A DNA stretch of 64,000 nt from Turnera subulata (Eukaryota; Streptophyta; Magnoliopsida; Malpighiales; Passifloraceae). The stretch is from positions 287,541 to 351,540 of the forward strand of contig JAKUCV010007776.1 of assembly GCA_028386065.3 (NCBI GenBank), in the 5' to 3' direction. Positions within the stretch are counted from its first letter, which is position 1, and the number at the start of each line of letters is the position of its first letter. The notes beneath the pieces were generated by a model. It was not told where the DNA came from. It did not search any database and saw only the letters and a list, made by a program, of their open reading frames with translations. Positions 33,855-46,310 of this stretch are shown piece by piece. The position numbers and the translations under genes were made by a program.

Positions 33855-36774
33855 TGAAACGCCCCGACCCGTATTTACCGTACACAGTAAACACGTGCCG
33901 GAACTGTGACGACCCAACCAATCAAACCCAGCATACAGTGTATACAATAGGAACACGGGCTCAACAGCCCAAAATAATAATCATCAATAAAAACATATCC
34001 GGCCCAATGGCCCAATAATAGTAAAAACAATGCACAGCGGAAGACTTTAATAACTCACAAAACACTGTATGCGACACTCATGCAAACTATGGATCCAAGC
34101 CCTGTCCATGGGATAATGCCGTAGCCTGTCTGGAATGCACCAACCTGTACCAAAAGTAACTCATCCTACGGGATTGAAGCCCGCAGGTGAGGGGTGAGTC
34201 CGAAGTGCTCACCGACGAAGGAAAGACAATCAATATGCACACTATAAAACTCAAGGTCCAAAAACAGGCAAAAACCGCCACATACATACCAAACTGAAAG
34301 ACTGGACCCAAAACCGGTCCAAGACCAAAAAGACTCAAATAAAACCAATTTCCAATTTTATCTTTTCCGGGCCCCGTCACGGATAAGCTAGGGGTCAGAC
34401 CTGGTTATCAACACATTCCGGGTGCCAGACCAAATCCAGAGAACCCAGGGATCGACATCCCAAAAATACGAACCCAGGGATAGACATCCCAAGCATAGAC
34501 ATGCTTATAATAAGAACCCAGGTCACGGCCACCACGAAACAGTCTTAAACCATCGAGTCGTACCACTACCTATCACGTGACAATTATATTATCGTCGTCA
34601 AAATCAAATCACAGGGATCGACATCCCTAATCAAAATACCGGGATAGACATCCCATCCAAAATACCAAGGATCGACATCCTTGTCACAATTTATTATTTA
34701 ATCCATTATTCTTAATCCAAAAAGACGCAAGACAAACATCCAAAAACCAATCACAATACTGGGATAAACATCCCGAACCAAACCACAGCAAATGCAACAT
34801 GAAATAATCAACAAAACATAATAACCGAGTAATACAGGCACATATTGAAGGAAATCCATCCTCACCTTGGCCGATTACTCAACTCCGAAAACAACGACCG
34901 GTCCGACGCCGGCTCCTCGGGAAACTGCCCGATATCCAAACCTATCCAACAAAACAACATATACACACAAATGCACATAATTGGTATACTATGATGCCCA
35001 AACTGCGAAATAACCCATCCCGGTTCCTATCCGTTATTATTAACTTTTACCGAAAATATTTTACTTTACATATTTCCGAATATAATTCCGGTATCATACT
35101 TTAATTAAAACTCTTTTCAAAATATTTTCATAAAATAATTATAATTTTTCCAAAATATAATCACCATAATTTTTTCTAGAAAAATAATAACCTATTTATA
35201 ATTTTCAGAAAACATTTATATAGTATTTATCTTTTTCTAAATATACATAATAATATTTTCCAACATAAAATTATAATCACCTTTAATCTCAAGGTACATA
35301 TATATACATTTCCATAACTATAATTTTCCAGAGAAAATAATACATATATATAAAATTCCCAGAAATTATTACATGGTATAAATATATTTTTCCAAATAAT
35401 ATTAGTTTTTCCCAAAACATAACTTAATTATTTATCAATGTATATATATATTTATATTTTTCGCAAAATATCAACATTAAATTTACCATAATTTTCTTAA
35501 AGTAAATATATAATTTTTTTCCAAAATTATATACCAGATTAATAAATAAACACATATATATATTATTATTATTATTATTTTAAATTAAACGGACTGGGCC
35601 ATGAATAGTATCGGCCCAGACCAAGGCAGCAGGCCCGAAGCACAGGCCCACGCCCAGCCTGGCCCAACACCATTCGGCCCAACCCACACAACAAACCCAA
35701 CCGTTCGCGACCCATTTCGTGGAAACGGATCCTTGCAAGATCCGGGTCTTACCTCCGGGTTGCAGTGGCTGGGGACGACGGCAGCAAGCGCGGGAGGAAG
35801 GGCGAACACATCCTCAGCAGCGGCAGATGAGGGCGAGCCCAAGGGCGGTGGAACGGCGGTGCGAGGCGGCGCGGTGGCTAAGCAGCGACGCGGAGAAGCA
35901 GATCCGCCGGGTCTGCGTCGGGTCAACGGCGCGTCACGGCGCCTCGGTGAACGGAATTCGACGGCGACAGCAGGGCTGAGCTCGCGATGGCACGGCGAGC
36001 GTGCTGGTGGCGGCGGTGTGTCGAGACTCGGCCTGGAACCGCTACACGTGAACAGTAGCCGGAGGATGAAGGTGACGCTACTGTTCACTCATTTTCCAGT
36101 TTTTCTTCTTTTTTTTCTTTATTTCTCTTTTCTTTTTCTTTTATTTTCTTTCTTTTTTTTCTGTTTCAATTTCAATTTTCTTCCTTTCTCTTTTTTTTCT
36201 TTTCCTGACTTTTTTTTTCCTTATTTTCTTCTGATTTTCTTTTTCTTTTCTTTCTGTTTTTTTTCCTTCTCTCTTTTTTTCATTTTTTGTTTTATATTTT
36301 TTTCCTTTTTCTTTTTTTTTCCTTTTCTCTCTTTTCTTCTTTTCTCTCTTCTTTTTTTTTCTTTTCTCTCTTTTTCTTTCTTTTTCTTCTCCTCTTCTTC
36401 TCTTCCTCTCCTTCTTCTCTGCTTCCTTTCTTTTATAACCGGCGATGATACTGTGAAAATACTGTGCGTCATGTGATCATCCAATAATGCAGCTTGTCTG
36501 CATTATGGAGCGAGTCCGGTCCGAACCAGAAAATAACTGATACCCCCTTAGTTATTTTCCGGTGTGATTTTTCGAGAAATTCCGAAACCCGAAAAATACC
36601 AACTTAGGCCCGAAAAATCCACGGAAAAATCACGAGCGCGGGAAAACTCTCGGTTTCGAAAAACGACGCTCGATTTACCTTGAATTAATTACCCAAGATT
36701 AATTCAACAGTAAATCACGGTAAAAAGACTTTTACAGTCCCGGTAAAAATCCAAATTTTACCCGGGCTGTTACA
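33855..36774 (-). repeat. 5' LTR of the nested element (copy D)
   Basis: 2.92 kb, nearly identical to copy C throughout. On the minus strand it runs from TGTAACAGCCCGGG to GGGGCGTTTCA, next to the primer site at 33840-33851. The purine tract is at 36097-36435 (pyrimidines on the plus strand), the double hairpin near 34170-34222 and the palindrome array near 34445-34775. Confidence 0.9.
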
Positions 36775-38364
36775 ATATATGATTATTATGGAATTTTGGG
36801 AAAGTATAAGATATGGAAAATAATTAATATTTATGCATACGGGAATAATTTGGGAAATATATATATGTATATTTATAAATTCGAATTTATTATCAGAAAA
36901 TAAGTTTATATGGTTATACTTTCTAGAAATGGAGTTTTTTAAAAATAATAATACTTGAAAATTATATTTTGGAAAGTATAATAATTTTTATGGAAATATT
37001 ATGGAAAAAATATACATATGTTATAATTTCCAGAAAAATTATGGTAATTATTATTTTGGAAAAAGTATATTACTTTATGAAAATGTTTTGATTTAATAGT
37101 TTTGGAAATATATTTTTGTAACCTTATATGCATACGATATATTTTCGGAAAAGGGATAATTATGGTAAAGATGAAAATAAAGGATATGAACCGGGATGGG
37201 GTATTTCGCAGTTTTGGCATCATAGCATACCGATTATGTGCATTTATGTGTATATATTGTTTTGTTGTATAGGTTTGATATCGGGCAGTTTCCCGAGGAG
37301 CCGGCATCGGACCGGTCATTGTCTCCGGAGTTGAGTAATCGGCCAAGGTGAGGATGGATTTCCTTAAATATGTGCCTGTATTACTCGGTTATTGTGTTTG
37401 ATGATTATTGCATTTGTTGAGGATTATTTCGGGATGTTTATCCCAGTGTCCTGGTTGTTTTTGGATGTCGATTGCTGTGTCTTTAGGTATAAAGTATTAA
37501 GGATTAAATAATAAATTGTGATAAGGAAGTCGATCCTTGATTTTGGATAGGGATGTCTATCCCGGTATTTTGGCTAGGGATGTTGATCCCTGAGTTTGGT
37601 TTTGATGACGATAATATAATTGTCACGTGGTAAGTAGTGGTACGACTCGATGGTTTAAGACTGTTTTGTGGTGGCCATGACCTGGGTTACTTGTGATAAG
37701 CATGTCTATGCTTGGGATGTCTATCCCGTGATTATTTTTGGGATGTCTATCCCTGGGTTCGTATTTTTGGGATGTCGATCCCTGGGTTCTCTTGGATTTG
37801 GTCTGGCACCCGGAATATGTTGATAACCAGGTCTGACCCCTAGCTTATCCGTGACGGGCCCGGAAAGATAAAATTGGAAATTGGATTTTATTTGAGTCTT
37901 TTTGGTCTTGGACCGGTTTTGGGTCTTGTCTTTCGGTTTGGCTGTTATGCTTATTTTTGACCTTGAGTAATTATAGTGTTGCATGTTGATTGTCTATCCT
38001 TCGTCGGTGAGCACTTCGGACTCACCCCTCACCTGCGGGCTTTCTTCCCGTAGGATGAGTTATTTTTGGTACAGGTTTGGTGCATTCCAGACAGGCTGCG
38101 GCTTTATCCCTTGGACAGGGCTCGGATCCATAGTTTGCATCAGTGTCACATACAGTGTTTTGTGAGTTATTAAGTCTTTCGCTGTGCATAATTTTTTCTA
38201 TTGTTGGGCCATTGGGCTGGTTGTGATATTATTGTTGTTTTTATTTTGGGCTGTTGAGCCCGAGTTTCTGTTGTATACACTGTATGCTAGGCTTGGTTTG
38301 GTTGGGTCGTCACAGTTCCGGCACGTGTTTACTGTGTACGGTAAATACGGGTCGGGGCGTTTCA

Positions 38365-39553
38365 CCTAGTGTCTAGTGATACTTTGTGGTTATCTGTAAT
38401 TTTTTTTTGTTGAAATTGCATATAGTCCATGAAGTAATATGAGTAAGAGATTTCATATTATTAGTTTTACTTTTACAAGGAAATGAATTAAAATAAGAAT
38501 TATTATCATTATAGGATTCAAAAATTTGAATTTTTGTTAACATTTTTTGAAATTTTTTGTTAATAATATCAGTAATTAGTTAATATTAGTGATATCGTAA
38601 AAAACTACAACAAATTGCATAAAATTGAATGCACATTGTCAAGAATTGTAAAACTCATAAAATTTGATCCAATAAACCGGTTGTTTAGAGGGCTTAGAAT
38701 TGTTTAGAATTAATTTTTATATATAAATCTTTAAATTGAATTTTCATTAATAATGTTTGTTGATGTTTATGATATTTTTAAATTATATTGTTTATAATAT
38801 TAAATTATATATTTAATAAAGAGGATTATTTTATCAATTTGTTGGTTTTGATACTAGAAAAGAGTTGCCATAGCAAACTACATGTCATTCAATAATATAT
38901 GAATAATATATGACGTATCACTTATTATTCGTTATTATTAAGGGTAATTTAGTCTTTCAATTTTGGAGAAGTCATGGTTTTATATATAGTGCGCATATAT
39001 TTGTGTATATTTCATTGACTATTGACATCAGATCGATACATCGACTAATAATTGATATATGTGGATGTCATTGAGAACGAGGCATGCTTACCAACTTCTC
39101 CGAATTCCTAAGTATTGGAATGCTTGGCCTCTACTTTTTTTCATGAACAATAACACTCTTGAATATCTAACAATCTATATACATATATATTAAATTTAAG
39201 GGATTAAATATATAATTGGTCCCCTTATTATATTGAATTGATATGAATTATTTATCTACACTAATTAAGATTAATTACATCTCCTTATTCCTCTTAAATG
39301 ATAAATTTGGTCCCCACGCCTGATTTAATCCACGATTAGCTGACATCTCAGAAGTGGGCCACATGTCGGTCAGAAAACAATATAAAATTTATTTTTCTGA
39401 CGTGTAGGGCCCGTATAAGTGCTTAAGCAATGCCACGTCAACTAATTACGAATTAAACCGGATTAGGGACCAAATTTATGATTTTAAAAGAGTAACGTGA
39501 CCCAATTAATCGTAATTAGAGTAAAGGGACTATTCTTATCAATATAACACCAT
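38365..39553. other. Intergenic, no gene seen
   Basis: AT-rich sequence between LTR F and the SINE. No ORF with a domain was found. Confidence 0.5.
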
Positions 39554-39874
39554 TTTTTTTTGTCGAAAAAAAAAGCATCAGTGATGTCATCATCGCCCCG
39601 TCGGTCCAGGCCCCGGTCAATACCGGTTACATCCTGGCATTAGACCCTCCTCATAGGAGAGACCGCCCAATCGGAGCACCAGCGGACACCCTCACCTGCT
39701 ACGCGTCATAATACCGGGGAATCACTGGGCTCAACGGCCAGCACCCCACCGTATGGAAGGCCATATTCGGCCGTATCACACTATGGGGCTTGACTGGAAA
39801 CGCCGGAACTAGAACCCGAATCTTAGAGATGGCAGGTTGAAGGCCTTGCCACTGGGCCACCACCCCCGGTGGTA
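39554..39874 (-). mobile_element. tRNA-derived SINE, about 320 bp
   Basis: Flanked by near-perfect 11-bp duplications, tataacaccat (39543-39553) and tataaccccat (39875-39885). On the minus strand the head reads GGTGGCCCAGTGG (A box), then GGGTTCTAGTTCC (B box), then a tRNA-unrelated body and a tail with T- and A-runs. It lies about 140 bases past the last exon of the first MATE gene. Confidence 0.85.
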
Positions 39875-40017
39875 TATAACCCCATTAGGCATTCCAACCA
39901 ATGGATATGTCATATAATGTGCTTATATATATTAGAAAAAAAAAAAAGCACGATGATCCACACTGGTGGGAAATGGGCCCAAGAAGATGTCAAAGCGTGA
40001 TAAACCCAAAATAGGGC

Positions 40018-43000
40018 TTAATGGACTTCCGAAGAATAATCTGAAGTGGGCTTTCCCCACTTCTCTAAACGAATGCGGGCTTTCTCGGCCTGCAAAAACA
40101 TGATGGCAGGAACATATGAGAGATTTAGATGGGATTGTGGTTGACTTTAGAGTTAAAAGATGGTTGTAATGGATATGTTTACCTCCTTTTCCCAGTCACT
40201 TTTCACTGTGATGATGGCCAACACAAGTGTTTGCAAAGCAGTTCCACCAAAAATCATCCCAGCCCAAATGGCCTAGTACATGAATAGCAACAAACTAAGC
40301 AATTTTTGTTTGATAGCAAATTGAAAGACTATACTAAACAACGCAAAATTTTAAATAAAGGAAGCTGACAATACTATTTTTCTACTGAAATCCTATGGTT
40401 ACTGCAGAAGATTAACTTACCTTCACACCCAAGTTGAAGACCCATCCCATTAGAAATCCAAGAGGCAGCCCAACAATGTAATAGCACCCAATATTCACGT
40501 ATGCTACGGTAGCCTGCCATCCTGATCCAACTGCCACTCCTGTCAGGATGGAGAAGAAACTGGTCACAGATTTGGTTTAAGGCTTAGACTAACGCATGAC
40601 AAAAAAAAACAATGATTAGATTAATAATTCAATTAGTTGTTGGAAGGGATTAATTCTTAGTAATAAATTAACATGTAACATTAAGATAGAAATAAAAAAA
40701 AAGAGAGCAAAATAAAATGTTTGTTATTCTTTCACAATAAATATGTAAATGATTAGTTTAAAACTTCCAAACTATATAAATACAAAATAATATACTATGA
40801 TTATAATTTAATTCATACTAAGGGTTTTTCTTATCATGTGCCCTAGGCCATAAGAAAGGAAATAATATCTCACAATTAATTAATATCATTTCTATTGTGA
40901 CTGAAATAACCTCTCATTATTGTGTTTTGAATTAATTACATTCTACAAATCACTTTTACTAAATGGTTATTTTAGTCTATTGAAAAATAAAGATTTTTCT
41001 ATCTTGTGTCCTAGGGGCACATGATAAGCAACTCAATAAGGAAATAAATTTTCATAATTAATGAATATTATTTTCTTAGTGACTAAAATAACCATCCCAT
41101 AAATAATGATTGTGTTGTGTAATTAATTCAATACATAACCATGAAAGGTTATTTCAGTCACTAGGGCAACGATATTCATTAATTGTGAAAATTCATTTCC
41201 TTAGTGGCTTATCATGTGCCCCTAGGGCACAAGATAGAAAAACCCGAAAAAAATAGTCATTCTTTGTGAAATTATATTTTTTTTCTTGGTGGCTTATCAT
41301 GTGCCTAAGGGCGGATATAGGGGGGAGCAAGGGGGGCCAGGCCCGCCCTAAAATCCTTGTGTTTTTTTCCTTTACATATTTTTATGTCATAATTGAGTCC
41401 CTAATAGTTTATATAATGTTACAACTTAGCCCTCCCTAATTTTTTCCTCTGGATCCGCCCCTGCATGTTCCCCTAGGACACATGATAGAAAAACTCTTTT
41501 CTATTAAATCTAAATAGTGTCGTACAAGCAATTAATTATTGCACTTGAAAATGAAGGAATTTAGGCTTTACATTCTAGAATTGAAAAATAAAAGGATTTA
41601 GGTTTGTCTTTCAAGATGATAAATAAAAAAAAAAAAGTTATCCATTTACGTAGTTCAACTTCAAACCAAGTACTACATAGTTGAAATGAAAAAAAAAACA
41701 AATTGGTTCGATTATATAGATGTCCTTTTTTTTAAATCTTAATTTATATAGAAGTTCTAATTAAATAAGAGAATGAGGATTCACTACTTTTCCAATCCGG
41801 TCCGATTTGACACGTGTAGGGGGTAGCCAAAACTAGTAGACACGCTATGGACAAATGGAGAGGGAAAGTATATTACCTGATAGGACGGGCTGGACACTGT
41901 TAAGAAGAATAGTGATGGCTAAGAGGACCGATAAGTCTTCAACTTCATCCATAACTGCAGTGCTTGACGTAAATATTAATGCAAATTCTTTGCGGAAAAC
42001 CATGATTATGAAGCAGAAAACGAGTCCAATTATGGTTGATTGCACCACTGACACCGTTGTTGCAAATTTCGCTGCCTTGCCATCCCCGGCTCCCAACTCA
42101 TTAGCCACCCTTACTCTGGATATTTCGTCACCAAAAAAACAAAAAAAAAATTGAATACGTACTATATAAGAAGAATTTAGTAAAATTACAACTAATTGGG
42201 CAGTTCATTGATCCATCCGTTTTGTACTCTCATCACATTCATTATATATATCATATTCGGTACAACCATCATATAGTAAATATATTAATTAAGATTATCA
42301 ACACATAATTCATTACGCATCCGTCACTTCGCTACCAATCAATTCTAGTCTGCATTTGGCGCCACCACCGGTCACCTCTCATATTACAAGACAACGTGAA
42401 TCAATAATAACGTGTCCCCCCGAGCCATCCATGTTTGCCGGAATCGTTGAACACTGTCAAGTCTAACACTTTTTTTCTAGCATCAGATTCTAACAGTGTT
42501 TTTGCTTGCTTTGTTGCTATACCTTTCATAATCACAAGGTCCTATAGCATAAAAAGATCACAAGGTATCGTATGCATTTTTTATATGCTAATCGAGACTT
42601 ACATTAATTGATCAAGAGTACTATTACGAAAAAGAACACGCAAGGTCCTATCACCTGAGTCTACAAACAGCTTTGAAAGCTTTCATTCTCGAAAAATCTT
42701 ACGGTCATGAAGAAGGGCGAAATCAAAATGAAAGCCATAAAAAATTAATTAGCCCCTTACAAAAGGGGGAAAAAAAATGCCTCAAAAGAGAGTGGTAAAA
42801 TAGTGATGTACCCGGTAGCTGCGAAGAACGCTAGTGGAATCATGATTTCCCATCCATTGATGCTCATGCTATAGAGGAAAACAAATAAGAGTTCCAAACA
42901 GTTAATGAATTAAAGCAGAGATCATCAAGAACATATACATATTGAATTAATTGGATTAATTCTCACCAGATTGACAAGGCATCTACAGCGATTGTTGCAT

Positions 43001-44095
43001 CTTTTAGGTAACCCGTCATCAAGATGAGTATTCTGTAGTACCAATTTTCCAAGCTGCATGTATTATCAATCAACAAAGGCCAAATCAGATATGATGCATC
43101 GGGTTTTGGTTGTGGTCCTCCCAAGAAATGATTTTGTATTTTGGTTACATATACGACACGAGGGAACTTGGAGGAAAAAGAGTGATACCAAAGCATGACA
43201 CCAGAAGCAGCCGATAGTTTGAGAAATTCCCAGAGGCCCGAAAAGGCTTGCACAGAGAATCCAGTCCAAGTCAAAGGGCACCAACCACATACGTAAACCA
43301 ATAGCCCAAGCACTGTAACCCACCAGGAAATATCCAAGGCAATAGCCGCACCCACAACCCCAAAATCCAAAGCATAAACGAAGAGCCAACTTGTGAACAC
43401 ATTCACCCCCAAACTCAACAGAGACACCCACGCAATCACTTGATTCTTCAGCTGACTCTGCAAGAACCTTTGTAGTGGGAACTGGAATGCAAAGCTGAAA
43501 TGCAATGGAATCAACCACAGCGCTACCAGACCCGACTGCTCCGCCACATCATCTGGCTGGCCTAACCATTTGAGGAGCGGAGCGGCAAAAACGTAAAATG
43601 GCAGAAGCAGGAAGCAGCACAAAAACAAAACAATCCATGACCTCTGCATGTAAACTCCCATCATTTGGTATCTTTTGGCACCAAAAGCTTGCCCGCAAAG
43701 CGTCTCTAAAGCACTTGCCATCCCTAGCTAATACATACCCAAAAGCACCATTAATTAGCTGAAAAACCACCAGAGGGAAGAATTTTTTTTCCAAGTATAT
43801 ATATAATAGTGATTACCAAGAGCCCAAAATTGAAGCCGACGATGACAGTGTTAGCTATGGAGATTGCAGCCAACTCAACGTCACCAAGGTGGCCAGCGAA
43901 TGCTTGAGTGATGATGTTCATGGAAAAGGCAGCCACCCTGCTCAATATCGCTGGTCCCACGATTTGCCATAGTTTCTGTGTTTCAATCCAGACCCTTGAT
44001 GCGAGACTCTTGCTGATTTCATGATCATCGTCTCTAACCTCATGTTCTGATAACAATAGTGCAGAGGGATCGCCATCTCCCTCTACTCTGGCCAT
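40018..44095 (-). CDS. MATE efflux transporter (DETOXIFICATION family), copy 1
   Basis: Eight exons join in frame: 43817-44095, 43189-43727, 42967-43053, 42812-42868, 41877-42115, 40421-40539, 40183-40272, 40018-40089. All introns are GT-AG. The product is 493 residues, normal for plant MATE proteins, with two MatE domains and about 12 membrane spans. Signature stretches are [59 protein letters not shown] and [11 protein letters not shown]. These carriers export secondary metabolites, xenobiotics or metal-chelating acids by H+ or Na+ antiport at plasma membrane or tonoplast. Sequence style resembles the DTX27 group; the substrate is unknown. It pairs with the gene at 55706. The in-frame upstream ATGs near 44218 are rejected because the paralogue starts at the equivalent MAR(V/E)EGD. 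Confidence 0.95.
40820..41495. mobile_element. Nested MITE cluster in intron 5 of MATE copy 1
   Basis: A motif starting gggtttttctatcttgtg and continuing ccctaggggcacatgataag occurs as four arms: forward at 40820 and 40992, reverse ending near 41243 and near 41495. The simplest reading is one long-TIR MITE inserted inside another of the same family. A further hAT-like element sits in the last arm. No coding capacity. Confidence 0.6.
41306..41463. mobile_element. Small hAT-like MITE (GGGGCGGATCC ends)
   Basis: Inverted ends (aagggcggatatagg on the left, ctctggatccgcccctg on the right) are flanked by catgtgcc (41298-41305) and catgttcc (41464-41471), an 8-bp duplication with one mismatch. It is inserted in the right arm of the MITE around it. 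Confidence 0.6.
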
Positions 44096-44171
44096 TGTAA
44101 CGGAAGATGAAGCAAATGTGTTGTTAGGGAAGGGGAGAAATGTGTGTATGTCAATGTTATCAATTATGGCA

Positions 44172-44184
44172 GCAGATATATATC
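44172..44184 (-). promoter_or_regulatory. Candidate TATA box of MATE copy 1
   Basis: gatatatatc lies about 80-90 bases before the start codon, a plausible distance for a plant TATA element. The paralogue has a TATA-like tataaa at a similar place (58946-58955). Confidence 0.4.
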
Positions 44185-44220
44185 TTTGCTTGTGTGAGAT
44201 GTTTGGTTCGCGGTGCACGA

Positions 44221-44239
44221 AGCCAAAAAGGGCACGTAA
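44221..44239 (-). promoter_or_regulatory. Conserved ACGTG-containing promoter block, MATE copy 1
   Basis: agccaaaaagggcacgtaa, about 130-145 bases upstream of the ATG, is matched almost base for base at 59012-59030 before the second gene. On the gene strand it holds TTACGTGCC, an ACGTG core of the kind bound by plant bZIP factors (ABRE or G-box class). It survives although most of the surrounding upstream DNA has diverged. Confidence 0.5.
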
Positions 44240-44591
44240 TCAAATACAGAGTGGATAGATTTAAAGGGCTTCACCCCAAGTTGGCGGCACAACTTTGGTA
44301 TAAAAGCAATCTGGCTGGTAGCCTGGCAGTTGTAATTTGTAAATGACCACCAGACACGATTTTTGAATTTTCTTGCTAATTAAAGCTTTCACTGACCACA
44401 CCAAATTTTATTTAAATTTATTTATTTATGTACTACTAGTTATCTTGATAGAGTCAAGAATGGTCAAGAAAGGTTATCAGCTCGTCTCGTATTCATTGAA
44501 GTTGAATTCAATTCAATTGTTTGTTATGAGTTAATTTGAGTTTAAGTCATGAATTGAATTTTATTTTATTTGTCATGTATTATTTGGTTAA

Positions 44592-45580
44592 TGATAACAT
44601 ATGGAATTTCACCCTTAGCCCAACAATAAGACCAAGTCTTAGGTCCAAGCCCATCCTTGACCACCAAGGCTAAGGTCCAGGGAGAAGCCTTAAGTCTAAG
44701 CCCGCCCAAGACCTCCAAGGCTAAGGTTCGTATGACCAAGTCTAGCTTGGACCACCAAGTCTTAGGTCCAAGGCAAGGAATTATGTCCAAGTCCAGCTTG
44801 GACCACCAAGGGACTGAATTCCCTTATAAATAGACCTTCTGTATAACATCTCAAGGTACCTTGCTCATTCATCTAAATTCTTACTCTCTCTCTTGCCTCC
44901 TCTCTCTACAAAATCCTCTCTCTGACTTAGGCATTGGAGTGTCAACTGGGGTCACAAACCCTAGACCTCCCTGCGTCCTACTTTTTGTTGGTCTTTGCAG
45001 GTCCTACAGGCAACCTTCCCAGGTCCTACTCTCTCCAGGTCCTAGTCTCTACTGATCCCTATAAGTCCTACAAGCACAAGGACCTTCCCAAAGGCATCAT
45101 CCATATAAAGGTAAATCCAGTGGGAAATGGACGAAAAGTCATGGCTTCTCTACCTCGGGTAATATGGTGGATCCCATCCCAGCGGGTCTAAAACCAACGA
45201 AACTTCAGACATCGAGGGACCTCTGGCCGATGGAGGACCTCAAGCCGATGAAGGACCTCCGACAGTTGAAGGACCTCCGGCCAATGGAGGTATGTTTACC
45301 AACACGATCTTAAGACCTTTGTGGTGCCACAAATATTCCTAATAATACTAGTGTAGGACCTACGCCCAATACAATCTTGGATCCCGCCGTAAACGTGGAG
45401 TCGGAACTATTCCGAGTAACACTAGTATTGGATCTACGTCTAGTACAATCTTGAATCCCACCAACGGTGGAGTCGGAAAATTCCAAGTACCTCCAATACT
45501 GCTAATCAGCAAAATAATGAAATAGTAACATGGGTGGAGCTTATACAATTTAGGCAAGAAATACTAGCAGGTCTGCATAA
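44592..45580 (+). mobile_element. 5' fragment of a Tat-like LTR element (LTR end and leader)
   Basis: A TATA box (ccttataaatagacc, about 44824) is followed by a C/T-rich leader. The text gacttaggcattggag, then ggggtcacaaaccctag and ttgttggtctttgcaggt, matches the LTR of the element at 45708 read on its own strand. Further on, gtgggaaatggacgaaaag with catggcttctc matches the leader just inside that element. This is therefore a truncated relative in the opposite orientation, with short repeats (gacctccggccaatgga type) at 45205-45290. Boundaries are approximate. Confidence 0.55.
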
Positions 45581-45707
45581 CTTATGAACCTATCACCCAT
45601 TAGGGGATACTAAGGTAAATCCAGTATTTTTATAGTTAATATTTTAAATCCAAACTAAAAATTGATTAGATTTGAAATTCATTTCTAGCCTAAATAGTAA
45701 TAATATG

Positions 45708-46310
45708 TGTAAAAAACAGATTTTTTACCGGGGTATGGATGTAAATTCCTCTTGCCATGATTGGGAACTCTTTGGCTTGATCTTGATATCTGGATGTCCT
45801 GATCTCTATGCCTGGAGGACTTGATCTCTGTGGCTAGAGGACTTGATCCCTGTGCCTGGAGCACCTGCAAGACTAACAAGAAGGACCCGGGGAAGTCTAG
45901 GGTTGTGACCCCGGGAGGACCTCCGATGCCTAAGTTAGCAAAGGGGATTTTTCTCTATTAATTTGAGAGAGTATGGAGAGAGAGAGTTTTGAGAGTGGAG
46001 AATTGTATTCTCTAGAGTGAATTTCCTTGTGGAGAGTAGAGTTTTCTCCAGGAAGGATCTGGTGTGTTGAAACTCTAATCTTGCCCCCTTTTTATAGGGG
46101 GTTTTTGTGGTAGAGCATTAACTCCAGTTGTCCCTTCAACTCCATATAACGCTTATCATATTTTCCACATGACAAAATAGCTAGCTGGACTGGTCCTGGG
46201 CCTTTTGTATTGGATCTGGTCCTAGACTCTTATATTGGGCCTAGGCCTGGTCCTGAACTTTATCTCAATTGGGCCTTTAGGCCTAGATTGGATTATTTCA
46301 TTCCTCATCA
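45708..46310 (-). repeat. 3' LTR of the Tat-like element
   Basis: About 603 bp; on the minus strand TGATGAGG to TTTTTTACA. It includes a TATA-like ctataaaaa on the minus strand (near 46090-46100) and a gaga-rich stretch near 45965-45995. Confidence 0.88.

Larger units (their letters stand above)
29187..36774 (-). mobile_element. Complete non-autonomous LTR retrotransposon (Ty3/Gypsy chromovirus-derived)
   Basis: A 7.6-kb minus-strand element with LTRs at 29187-32128 and 33855-36774 and a 1.7-kb internal region, flanked by atata (29182-29186 and 36775-36779). Reading the minus strand, a primer site TGGTAGCGGAGC (33840-33851) lies three bases after the 5' LTR; it differs from the initiator-Met site TGGTATCAGAGC at two of 12 bases. 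Before the 3' LTR, 32124-32165 reads EFRGRNFFKVGRL then stop, the typical end of a chromovirus pol, overlapping the polypurine tract and the first LTR bases. gag, protease, RT, RNase H and integrase are absent, so it must have moved with enzymes from a relative. In the first 130 bases the two LTRs differ at only three positions, so insertion was fairly recent. Confidence 0.9.
28084..38364 (+). mobile_element. LTR F of the long-LTR family, split by a nested element
   Basis: The left part (28084-29186, TGTAACAGCC) and right part (36775-38364, ending GGCGTTTCA) together make one LTR of about 2.7 kb. A complete element of the same family is inserted at 29187-36774. Sequences at the outer ends do not match as a 5-bp duplication (aaata versus cctag), and the DNA to the right does not continue the AT-rich repeat found on the left. 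One end has probably been replaced by recombination or deletion. Confidence 0.85.

Noticed and set aside
43751..44218. Longer start for MATE copy 1 (ATG at 44218)
   Set aside because: The added residues are not shared with the paralogue, cross a TATA-like element and are unlike MATE N-termini.
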